64,000 nucleotides of DNA from Arcuatula senhousia (taxonomy: Eukaryota; Mollusca; Bivalvia; Mytilida; Mytilidae), in NCBI GenBank assembly GCA_963971305.1, contig OZ020313.1:20967260-21031259 (forward strand), given 5' to 3'. The notes under the pieces are model-generated. The model worked only from the letters and a program-made list of their open reading frames with translations, made no database searches and was not told the DNA's origin. This document shows positions 1 through 11,100 of the stretch, piece after piece (positions within the stretch are counted from its first letter, which is position 1; every line of letters starts with the position of its first letter). The position numbers and the translations under genes were made by a program.

Positions 1-429
1 GCATCAGTTGTAAAAAAATTATGTCGACTCATATTCGCTAGCTAAGAGTTGCGACCCATTTTCTCCTTTCACCCTTAGCGGATCAGGCTTAATTTTGGGG
101 TGATTTTTGCATTTATATTTATTTACCTTCAGTTGCTTATTTTTTATAACAATTTGACCAATGTCAAAGACAAATGAGTAGGATTTTTAATTCAAAGCTG
201 TTTTTCCACATATTCATGTTTATTTTTTAGCTATATTTGTATACTTGCCACGCTTTTCAGTCAACTTTAATTGATCAAGTTCGATTTTCTGACATATATT
301 CCTACGAGATTTGTCAATTTCTATCCAATAAATCTAGAAATGCAGTGCTCGCAGGCCGGATATCGAAAGAAAAATTAAACAATTCACTTGTTGTAGTGAA
401 CGCGACCAAACCTACAATATAAACGACAA

Positions 430-1800
430 TTTAAAAATCCACAATGAAAAACAGCCAGCAGCCTTCAATGTGACCAGTGGTCTCTGTTCGCTGTTTTTCA
501 ATTGGCCCAGGATTGAAAATAAACTACAAATTATTCAAGGCCAATCCTAAAGCGCAATGAAACCCTTTTCTTTACAAAAAAAATTAACATAAATTCGACG
601 AAATACAAACATAAGCTTTAATAAAAGATTCCTGGATTAGGACAGGCACATTTGAAATGTGGCGGGATTAAACTAGTTTCTTTTTGCGCCAACCTCCCCC
701 TATTGATAATCAATAACAAAGCAAAACCTAACACACAGTAAAAATCAAATCGATAGAAGTTCAATTCAACAAAAGAGAATTAACCTGAGACAAAAGGCCA
801 ACAAGAAATAAACGGGACGTAGAGATACACTCTTGAGAACACTCGAAGTTACTGACAGCTAGCTAAGAAGCATTTATCGACTGATGTAAAGAAATCAAGT
901 ATGTCGATTTTAAATCCGACACAACACGTTAAACAATTAATGATTTGGTGATGTATCATTACACAAAACCGACACACTTGATCGCTGTAATGCTCAAAAA
1001 TGACATAAGTATAAGTAAGTATCAAATTATCAATATTTTTACCCCCCAAAAAAACTAGATTCAAAGATTTTACTAAAATTTTCATTTCATAATCTTTATT
1101 CAATAAAGTTTTAAGCCAGTTTTTAATTTCCAAAGAATTGTTTTTGAATTGATTTGCTTTATAAACAACATTTCCGTAGAAATCGGGAAGGGATATTCCC
1201 TTTACAATCAAATTTCGACGTGTACAGGTAAATTTTCAATAAGGTATAGATTTTTATTATCAAACTTAGTAAACGACTTCACTAATTTGTGGTAACGATA
1301 TCCTTGTTTTAGTATTTTTTTTTTGTAATACACCTTTTTTTATAATCAAAATCAGACACAGCACTGCAGATCCGAACATATCTTACCAACTGTGAAACAT
1401 ATACTCCGTAAGATGAAGCAAGTGGTACATCTCCCTCTAGAAAAGGAAAATTAACAATAGGAAAAGAAAAGTCATCCCGTTTGATCATATATTTTAGTGT
1501 GTAATTTTCCATTGATAATACTTAAATCTAGATCTAAAAATGGGCATCTATCACCGGTAAGGTTCGATTTATTCAAAGTAAATTCCTTGGGATATATGTT
1601 CGTATAAATACAAGATGAGCTTTTTAAAAAAGCTAGTGTCAGGCCTTGGCGATTTAATGTCAGTTTCATATCTAATAGTAGTGGGATGCAAACGCTATGC
1701 GGGGTAAAAACCTGGTTATTTGTTGTAAAGTACTTGAGAATTAAAATGAAAACATCTAGAATGTATATCTTGTCTTTCAACCCTTTGTTAACCACTTATA
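430..1800 (-). mobile_element. Decayed Penelope-like retroelement copy (3' half)
   Basis: Minus-strand pieces in shifted frames repeat the protein seen intact at 29738-30652: IYPKEFTLNKSN and [18 protein letters not shown] (1472-1795), then [20 protein letters not shown] (1309-1512), then IVKGISLPDFYGNVVYKANQF (849-1211). The YLDD block is missing and at least two frameshifts are present. The 3'UTR-like part with the GGGGGAAGGTT and AAAACAGCC sequences continues to about 430. Confidence 0.75.
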
Positions 1801-2045
1801 AATAAACCGTCAAGTGCTTCTTGTAACACGTTCCCTTTAAACCCGTTTATTTTTTGTAAAGTACTTGAGCATTGAAATGAAAACATCTAAAATGTATCTC
1901 TGTTTTTTCGGCTCTTTGTTACCCAATAATAAATAATCCATAAAGTTTACTTGTAAAACGTTCCCTTTAAACCCGTTTATTTGTTGTAAAGTACTTGAAC
2001 ATTTAAATGAAAACTTTTAAAAATGTATCTCTTTTTTCGGCCCTG
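1720..2045. repeat. Tandem repeat, about 130 bp x 2.5
   Basis: The unit begins TTGTAAAGTACTTGAG and ends TTCCCTTTAAACCCGTTTATT; copies begin near 1727, 1852 and 1982, diverging by scattered substitutions. It abuts the decayed Penelope-like copy. Confidence 0.75.
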
Positions 2046-2079
2046 AATGACAACTCCAACTTTTACAATTTTTAATAAT

Positions 2080-3178
2080 AAAACTAGAAAAACTGTGAGC
2101 CGCAGCTCACAAATAAATACCCCCCACCCCCCCAAAAAATTTAATCAGATAAAATTTAGAATAGGAGATGCACATCTACATTATGTCACAAAGATTGTGT
2201 GTAGGTTTCATGAAAATCCATCAAGGGGTTCAGGAGGAGTTGCTAATAAGAGATGGGCACCCTTATGTAGTCGAATGGCTGAGTCCATGTATTGTTATGG
2301 GAAACCCCTAAATCATTCTGATCAAACTTTCTAATAGTAGGTGCACATCTATATTATGTTACAAAGATTGTACCATCAAGGGGTTTAGGATGAGTTGTGG
2401 ATAAGAGATGAGTACCCCCATGTAGTCGAATGGCTAAGTCCATGTTTAGCTATGGGAAACCCCAAAAATCATTCTGATCAAATTCTGAAATAGTAGATGC
2501 ACATCTACATTTTGTCACAACAATTGTGTGTAAGTTTCATGAAAATCCATCGAGGGGTTTAGGAGGAGTTGCGGATAAGAGATGGGTACCCCCATGTAGT
2601 CGAATGGCTAAGTCCATGTTTTGCTATGGGAAACCCCAAAAATCATTCTGATCAAATTGTAAAATAGTAGGTGCACATCTACATTATGTCACAAAGATTG
2701 TGTGTAAGTTTCATGAAAATCCATCAAGGGGTTTAGGTGGAGTTGCGGATAAGAGATGGGTACCCCCATGTAGTCAATGGTTAAGTCCATGTTTTGGTAT
2801 AGGAAACCCCAAAAATCATTCTGATCAAATTTTAAAATAGTAGGTGCACATCTACATTATGTCACAAAGATTGTGTGTAAGTTTCATGAAAATCCATCGA
2901 GGGGTTTAGGAGGAGTTGCGGATAAGAGATGGGTAACCCCATGTAGTCGAATGGCTAAGTCCATGTTTTGCTATGGGAAACCCCAAAAATCATTCTGATC
3001 AAATTTAGAATAGTAGGTGCACATCTACATTATGTCACAAAGATTGTGTGTAAGTTTCATGAAAATCCACCAAGGGGTTTAGGAGGAGTTGCGGATAAGA
3101 GATGGGTACCCTGAAGTGTAACGGACGGACACCCCTATCACTATATACCCCCCACTTTTGAAGTGGGGGGTATAATAA
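2080..3178 (+). mobile_element. Pearl-like non-autonomous element with 174-bp internal tandem repeat
   Basis: It starts with a small hairpin, GTGAGCCGCAGCTCAC, then six copies of a 174-bp unit (GGTGCACATCTACATTATGT ... GGGGTTTAGGAGGAGTTGCGG ... TGGGAAACCCC), with copies near 2170, 2342, 2498, 2673, 2846 and 3020, then ACGGACGGAC, then a perfect 14-bp-arm hairpin TATACCCCCCACTT/AAGTGGGGGGTATA at 3144-3174. This order (5' hairpin, tandem core, ACGG microsatellite, 3' hairpin) is that of bivalve pearl and related Helentron-type elements. No ORF. Confidence 0.7.
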
Positions 3179-3434
3179 ACAAGAGGCTCCTCTAACACTT
3201 CAGGACTATCGTCCGCCTCAGGACTTGAGACCTTACTCTGGTGGTTTAAAGCCCCCCCCTCCCTTTTTTTCTTTGTCTCTTGTTGGTTCATTTGATTTTA
3301 TTCTTATTTATCTATTTATTTATTTATTTTCTTTCTACGTTTTACATTTTTTTTCGATAGTTTACAGCAGAATCTTCTACCACTCGACTCGTCGAGACCT
3401 GAAGTTAGCCTTTCTAGGGTAGTTCACCCTCTAT

Positions 3435-3617
3435 TTACTTTCCCGTACACCGGGTGGTCCTAGTTGTTTTCTGTATGGTTTTACGCGTTCCACGCGAGAA
3501 GTATTTACACGCTTTTTGTCTAAAGTGACGCTCCCACTTCTCTGCATCGGGAACATACAGTTTCCACTCTCTTTTGGTGTGATCGTAAACCTCCTTATAA
3601 ACAACCACAATTAAGTC
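3435..3617 (-). pseudogene. Short coding-like relic beside the protease fragment, function unknown
   Basis: A 60-codon open frame without a start reads VVVYKEVYDHTKREWKLYV then PDAEKWERHFRQKACKYFSRG and a basic tail, ending TAA. Composition (many Trp, Tyr, Lys, Arg) is unlike the AT-rich chance frames of the region. Same strand as the protease fragment, with about 390 bp of unassigned sequence between them. It may be another relic of the same element; I do not recognise the family. Confidence 0.35.
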
Positions 3618-4004
3618 TTACTACTACATTTTGGCAGCGAATGCACGATAAGTGTTTCAAATAACTCACCTTTACATGTGTTTGAACGATGTAGGATATC
3701 GGCTGAAGTTCGACTGTTCAAAAGCCGGTCATTGTCCCAAGTGTTGTGTAAGTTTACAGATACATTTTTGTGTATCAACGATTAAATTTCACATTCCCGG
3801 TTTACTATAGTATAGCACTTTATTCTGGTAAAAGTGGAATCACTCAAAACGATGTTCAAAGTCCATATTTTTGGATTGTTTATATGTCACGTTAGCAAAA
3901 CTGAAGGCGTCCATCTTGTCTTGTTTACAAAAATACCGACCTAAGCCTCGTTTTGAAATTTGACTCCGCCCATTTGAATATTTGTTAAGAAAGGTGTATC
4001 GAAC
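3618..4004. other. Unassigned stretch
   Basis: AT-rich single-copy-looking sequence between the two relic frames. I see no gene, RNA or repeat here. Confidence 0.4.
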
Positions 4005-4376
4005 CTATTTATTCATTATTTTCTTGACTGTTTTTAAAACTTTTGCATCATTGGCAGCTAAATCCCTATAGGAAAATGTTCTTATCACATCCTCCATGGA
4101 AACATTCTTATACCTTTGTCGGAGAAAATACACACAATACCAGCCACACGTGTCGGTGTCGTAAGGTTTAATACGTTCAGTAAGAGTATAGTAGCTCAGT
4201 CCGTTTTTCTCTAGAATATTGCCGAAATGACGATAGTAAAAATCCGGTGTGCGTCCCATGGGATCAAAAAACTCTGGAAGTCCGTCGGACGGGAAGTGAA
4301 GGACTACCCACTGAGCTGGACCCGTGTTCACGATGAAACTGCATGGTCTTAATTCTTGGAATCGAAAGAGGTAAAT
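4005..4376 (-). pseudogene. Adenain-like (Ulp/C48-like fold) cysteine protease fragment, probably from an old virus-like or Polinton-like element
   Basis: The minus-strand frame contains LRPCSFIVNTGPAQWVVLHF, FFDPMGRTPDFYYRHF and DTCGWYCVYFLRQRY before a stop at 4005. The layout (Trp-Val-x-x block, Phe-Asp-Pro-x-Gly block, then Cys-Gly-x-Tyr-Cys) matches adenovirus-type and Polinton-type maturation proteases, whose triad is His-Asp/Glu-Cys. Where the family normally has His before Trp, this copy has Gln, so the catalytic His appears lost. There is no good start codon; the frame is open back to about 4376. It is a relic or fragment; the host or viral origin cannot be settled here. Confidence 0.6.
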
Positions 4377-4384
4377 CTTTAGGA

Positions 4385-4706
4385 CGGTATGTAGCGACTA
4401 GTAAAAGTCGTTATAACGAGAAATAAAAGTCGTAACAATGAGAAGTGAAAGTCGTAATAACGACTATTTTCTCGTTATTACGACTTGTTTCTCGTTATTA
4501 AGACTTTCACTTCTCGTTATCACGACTTTGGCTTCTCGTTATTACGACTTTTACTTCTCGTTATTACGACTTTCACTCCTCGTTATTACGACTTTCTTTT
4601 CTCGTTATTACGAGTTTCATTTCTCGTTATTACGACTTGTTTCTCGTTATTACAACTTTCAGTTCTCGTTATTACGACTATTTTCTCGTTATTACGAGGA
4701 ATAAAA
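4385..4706. repeat. TTCTCGTTATTACGACTTT foldback minisatellite
   Basis: About 13 copies of a 21-25-bp unit containing CTCGTTATTACGACTT. The first three units (4403-4460) are in the opposite orientation (GTCGTAATAACGAG), so the array can fold back on itself. The two open frames across it are simply the repeat read in two phases. Confidence 0.9.
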
Positions 4707-4870
4707 AAAAAATCTTACAACGAAATTGATCTCAATAGGCTTTCGTACAAAACATATACATGCTTAATAAATAGTAACTTTAATCTTAAAAATATTAACT
4801 GTAATTCTAAGTACATATGACCCAGGAACACGTTCTATATCCAATGGAGTAAATTCATCTTATTAGGCTT

Positions 4871-5178
4871 TCAACTTTGAACTTGATTCATTGGAAATCT
4901 AGAAGTATCGCCAAGAGTAGCATCCCAAATTTTTTTACTGTCATTCCCTTTTTTCGAAGATATTGCAAAGTTAGTTCTTTGGTGTACAGGAACTCCAAAC
5001 ATGGCTGCTCCAAGGTCTGAACTGAGTTCTGCAAGAATTTTAGGATCTTTGTAGTGTGTAACTGCTTGGGCCATGGCAACTGCTCTCTCAGGAGGGTTAG
5101 AACTTTTAAAAATACCGGATCCTACAAACACACCATCAACACCAAGTTGCATTAGGAGGGAAACATCAGCGGGAGTCG
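4871..5178 (-). CDS. PDX1: PDX1 exon 6 (last): phosphate-binding loop, C terminus and stop
   Basis: After the acceptor TTTTTTTCGTTCCAG the exon reads [21 protein letters not shown] then [18 protein letters not shown] and [32 protein letters not shown] is the C-terminal phosphate-binding segment of the barrel. The last 40 or so residues are unlike bacterial or plant tails and end VQS before TGA. The C-terminal tail in this family covers the active site, so divergence there may matter for activity, but I cannot judge that from sequence alone. Confidence 0.96.
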
Positions 5179-8100
5179 CTGGAACGAAAAAAAGAAACAT
5201 TAGAACATAGTAGGGACATCAAAGCCAGGAAAAGTCATTTCGTTTGTACAAAGTCTTCCTTCAGTGTCTATTTTGAGATGTAAATCTGAAACTTTCAATC
5301 AGAGATGAGCACATGCAGATGTTGGTTTGACATAGTGGTCCTTTGCCGGATTTGACCGACACTAAATCGATCGATGGCAACGCGACGGATGTTGTACAGC
5401 GAGCAGGATCTGCTTATACCCTTCTGATGCACCTTAGTTGACTTCTTTTATTGGTTTTTAGCTCACCTGACCCGAAGGGTCATGTGAGCTATTGTCATCA
5501 CTTAGCGCCCGTCGTCCGTCCATCCGTCGTCCGTAATCTTTTTAAAACGTTAACTCCTCTGACACCATAATTCCCATTGCAACGGAACTTGGTATGGTTG
5601 TTCATTAGCATTCGGTGCTTAGAATTAATGTGGGGTATTTTTGATTTGTCGTAAAACATGGCCGCCATGGCTAAAAATAGAACATACATTTGTGTGTAGG
5701 GGTAAAATGCAGTTTTCCGCAAATAACTCAAAAACGTCTACAGATATCAAAATTGGCAAAAGTGATCAGCCCCTCAAGATCTACCTACCCTGAAATTTTG
5801 AAGAAAATCCAACCCATTTTTGCAAATTTTGCACCTGTTTAGCTCAATATCTTGAAAACTATACATGATATTTGAGAAATTTAAATTGCAGATTGTAAAG
5901 CACATCAGGATCTAATTAATATGTATATGATCAACGTTGTAGGACCTTTCCTTTTAGGAGAAATTGCCCATAGAACGTCAAAATTTAGCATTTTCACAGC
6001 ATTTTCTCATTGCATTGAAAACGTTAACTCCTCTGACACTTGAAATCCAATTGGAACCAAACTTGGTACTGTTATTTATTAGAAGTAGGTGTATAGATCT
6101 GATGTGGGGATTCTCGATTGGTCGTAAAACATTGCCGCTGTGGCTAAAAATAGAACATAGAAGAAAATTGCATTTTTTTGCAAATCACTCAAAAACGGTG
6201 ACAGATATTATAAATTTTGATTGAGAACAAAAGTGATCAGCATTTCAAGATCTACCAGCTTTGAAATTTTGAAGAAGATCCAACAACCCATGTAGGGGTT
6301 ATTGCCCTTTTTGTGATTTTTCAAAAATCGATATGAGATATTTAATAAATGTACATGATCTACAAAATATGAAATAAGGTCAAGATTGTAATACTGTTCA
6401 TTTTAGGGGTTATTCCTCTTAAAAGGTTTTAATTGCTAAAATATTACTCTGTACAATCATTACTTCATTAAGTTAAACATATTGTCAGATGACCCCCTTA
6501 TTAAAATTATGACCCTTTCAATGTCAGATAGATTTTGCCTAATTACCTATACTTCAGGCACATAAGTCAGGTGAGCGATTCAGGCTCTTGGGAGCCTCTT
6601 GTTTTTATTATCGCTTATATTGTTGGTTGTATCGCGTACACTTATTCCACACCTCGGTATCTTCTATCTGATTTCGACTCGGGTTCACGTTGATGATCGT
6701 GATTTTGGTTGTAATATGTGTTTTTTATGTCCTGTGTCAATTTTTGTGTGTGATGATTTTAAATTAAACCTGTTCTATCTTGGCCTTTTCGGATTTACGA
6801 CATTCAAATGTCCGAAGGTAATCCTTCCTCCCAAGGACATATGAGAAGAAGAAGTAATAAAATAGTGGCTTTTTAGTGAAAGGACATCAGATAAGACTTA
6901 GGAATACAGCAAAGGACAAGGTACAGTAAGGGCCATATGTGCCCCCCCCCCTTATTTAAGGAAAAACAAATCCTTTGTAAATGATTTACATATCATTAGG
7001 GTTTCAAATTAGATGATTAAACATTTTGACCATGGTAAACATTTTCCATCATCTACTGTAATTTTAATTTTATAGAGGCCTAAAGAAGTGCAAAAGTAAC
7101 AAAATCGTCGAAAAATGTCATTTTTCATGCTTAATGATCCGCAACAATGTAGACCATGGATTTCTCGACTGATTTATAATCATTTTATATATAGTGCAAA
7201 TTAAAGTTGATAAACAAGAACTGTGGTCTTAGTAGTCGCTGGCATCTAAAAATTGAAAATATTAAACAAATATTGTCCTTTTTCCACGAATTTGAAAGAA
7301 ATCATACATATTCACCATGTTTTGACAAGCAATATCAAATAAAAAGCATAAAAAGTTCTTTTAAATTCAGTTGTTTTACATATATCTTCTTCATACATTT
7401 GACTTGATAAATAACAAAATGACTTTTCCCTAGATCAGTTTTCTATTCTTTAGTCTAAGAGGGGGCCAAATACGGGCCTTACCGTACCTTGTCCTTTACT
7501 ATCCTTTTCGTCAAAAATTTATTGTAAAAAGTAAGCCTGATGAATGAAACAACAATTCAGCTAGCTATGGCGAAACTATTTATTTCGTTGAAAAGACGAT
7601 TGCCTGCAGAAATCACATCTACTGAACTGTGCAAATATGTTGTCTATAATAAAGTTCAGCCTTTTGATTATTTTCTCTTATGTAGATTTGTTCCTTGTAG
7701 TGAAGAAAAAGATTAGCTTTCCAAAAAAGATAGTATCAGGCCTAAAAAGCATCTAAATTAAATTAAATTAAAAAAAAACAAAACATTTTTTTAGTTAAAT
7801 TTAAAAAAAAAACGCTAAAAATTATTTATCTCAACATCTTCCATGTTACATGACATGTTTATAAGATATTCTATATTCGAAACAAGAGTTAACATCAAAG
7901 TATGTCTCGACTGTCGGCACCATCAGAAACAATAATTCTTTCTAACTTCTTCCATATTTTGCAATTATAAGGATTTTCAGTTTCTCAGATCAAAAGGTGT
8001 TTATATAACTTAAACATTGCTAATATATGCAATAAAAATAATCAAAGTCACTCAACCAAATAAAATCAAGGTCAAGGCCAAAAGATGGGAATGCAACTGT

Positions 8101-11100
8101 GCTAAGCTACTACTGGGGCTTATGCATACCAAGTTTCATTAACCTAAGACTTATAGTTCTTGAAACATGGAGGTGCTCGAAAAACCTTATCCTTGCTATT
8201 ATGTATTGAAAATTGTCAAAGTCACTCATCCGGAAAATAATGGCCATGGTCAAAAGATGTGGATGTGACAGTGTTAAGCTACTACCGGGGCATACAAATA
8301 CCAAGTTTTATCAACCCAAGACCTATAGTTCTTGAGATATGGAGGTGCTCATAAAACCTTACCAAAAAAGTTAACGCCACCGCCGCCGGTTAAGTAACAC
8401 CTGTGTCCCGCTCTGCTTCGCAGACAATAAGCTAATGCCTAGTCATTTACTAATTCAACGCCTAATTTTTTTAGGCATTGGGCTTATTTCCTGAAATCAT
8501 AATGTCCAAATTCTATCTATATCATAGGCAATAGCAAAATAAAGAAAGATCTGAAAGATAAATGAGAAATTACATTTTTATGAATGTTTCTGGGTTTTTT
8601 ATTATTATCTAGAAAACTTTAACACAATAGAACATCAAATCGGTCTCTAACCAAATATTGCCCAAAGTAACTTAAACATTGAGTTTCGAGTTAAGTTAAT
8701 ATTTTTGAACTCTTCAAGATCATTATCTTTATTATACACTGGTTTTAAGGGCTCATGACCAAAGATGATGTGAGCTATTGTAATCATTTTTCGTTTGTCG
8801 TCTGTCTGTTCAAATTAAAACCAAAATATGTCCAAAAGACATATAATGATCCATCTCGCAACATTTGGGACGGACGGGCAAAATGAACAGAACACTTTTT
8901 GCCCGCTTCTTTCGTAGGTGGAGCATAAAAAATCTGCATCTCATTAACCAGTTAATCAAGTGTCATAAACTTCGTTTAAGTGTTGGTAAAGGTGTATTGT
9001 AACAAAAAATTGTTTGGATTTTTTAATTCAACAATAACATAACCACTGCTGCTAAATATTAATAATATCTTAAGGCTAAAACCAAGCTTGAAAGATTTTA
9101 ACTAAAACATATATATAATGGATCAAAATAATACCGAATAATACGGTCGTTGTATTTCACTCCCTGCAGTCGCAACATTACACTGCAAGAAAGATCGATT
9201 AAAAAAAATCGATCTTTTTAAGTCTATGTCTAAAGCAGGACTGTTTGAGTCCGGTTCTTTTTGAATCAATTCAAATAAAGATCGATCTTTCCCGTTTACA
9301 CTGACAAAAAGATCGATCTTTTTTGCATCGATTCAAATAAGATCAATCTTTCCGTCTAGTGTAAACAGGGCCTTAGATACATATATTTGTACCTAGAAAT
9401 TTCAGAATCGTGGAGATTCTAGTTGTAGAAGGTTCTTCTTCAATGCATATGTCTACAGGTAAAACATTGCAAGAGGTTGATCATCAATTGCACGTGCAAT
9501 TACGTTGATAAATCTGATGAAAATTAGAGAAACAGATATTTGTTCCTAACGGCTTTTGCATTCTTTTTTGAAGAAACAACAGGCCCAGCTTTTGTATTGA
9601 AGTTAATGTAATTTTGAAATACAATACAAGGATGAAATATTATCATTCTTTTTGTCGACAGAAAGGTCTAAGGGGAATATGACAGGTTTATGATTATCGA
9701 TCTGTCTTTTGATGTTAATAGGAATAACCTAGTACAATTCATATCAACAACACTTTTATTTACCTAATCCACCAGCAGCAAAATTAACTACCGGTAATCG
9801 ACCAAGATCGGCTGTCTTTTGAAGGAGATCAATGGGAACACGCAATTCTTTTGCATAAGCAAACATTTCTGTGGAGTCCATTGCTTTTGCAATGTTGATT
9901 TGCTTTCTGATCGTTCTTGCGTGACGAACAGCCTCTGATACATCCCCCGTTCCAGCCTCCCCTTTCGTTCTGATCATGGCAGCCCCTTCTGAGATTCTGC
10001 GCAATGCTTCCCCAAGATCACGTGCTCCACATACAAAGGGAACTTTAAAGTCATGTTTATTCACGTGGTTTTCTTCGTCTGCCGGTGTTAAAACTGAAAT
10101 AAAGAAATATTATAATGTATCTTACTGAATGAAGCAAAAATGTTTCAGACTCTTAGAGTAAACAAGAATGTGTCTAAAATTAGGACATAATGCCCCATCC
10201 CGCAACATTTATTTTACCCCACAATCACCAAACGATGAAGTGGATTCCAAGAGTATACTTTTATGATGATTACATGATTTATAAAGTTTCAAGACACCAT
10301 ACTTCCCTCATGGTAAAGTAACTTCAACCATTAAATAAACCTAAGTATAACATCATCTTTTTATGATCAATCAGTCATGAAGTTGAAGAGACCATTTTTT
10401 ATGATATTTTTTTTCGTTCATATCCTGATGTATATGTGTAGAAAGTTTCATAAAGGTTCATGAAGTTCCATTATGATAACTAACTTCCTTCATGATAAAC
10501 TAACGGACGAACAGACGCGAACACTATATGCCCCTACTTTCGTAGAGGTAGTCTCATTGACTGATGACGTAGGCGGAAGTTCATGTTACTCATTCTCATT
10601 ATTTTAATATCCATGCTAGGGAACGGACGTGTCGAGTGCGACACGTCATACTGTAAGTTTTCCATTTTATTTGCCTTGGTGGCTATGCATTTATATTTTA
10701 TAGGCCTAGGTGGCCATGCACTGATAATTTATAGGCCTAGGTGGCCGTGCACTGATAATTTTAAGGCCTAGGTGGCCATGCACTGATAATTTATAAGCCT
10801 AGGTGGCCATGCACATTAAGGCCTAGGTGGCCATGATATAGACCTAGGTGGTCATGCACATATAGGCCTAGGTGGCCATGAACATATAGACCTAGGTGGT
10901 CAAGCACATATTGGCCTAGGTGGCTATGAAAAGATATTTCATGAAATAAATATTGAGTCACATGTGTGCAGGTTTTTTGCGTAGAGAAAAGCTTAGAACA
11001 TGTATAACTTTAAAGACAATATATGCCAACAAATTTTAAGCAAGCATATGAATAATAGATAAATGCTTATTTGTGAACATAATGTCATTGTGTATTTTCT

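Noticed and set aside
4871..10093. PDX1 as bacterial contamination or symbiont DNA
   Set aside because: The coding sequence is split by GT-AG introns containing the same animal repeat families as the rest of the window.
10545..10615. Hammerhead ribozyme or C/D snoRNA in repeat A because of CTGATGAC
   Set aside because: No complementary stem I or acceptable stem III for a hammerhead, and the C box lacks the purine and a matching D box with terminal stem.
10669..10926. CRISPR array (regular repeats)
   Set aside because: Spacers are themselves similar, units vary in length, and the context is a eukaryotic intron; it is a minisatellite.
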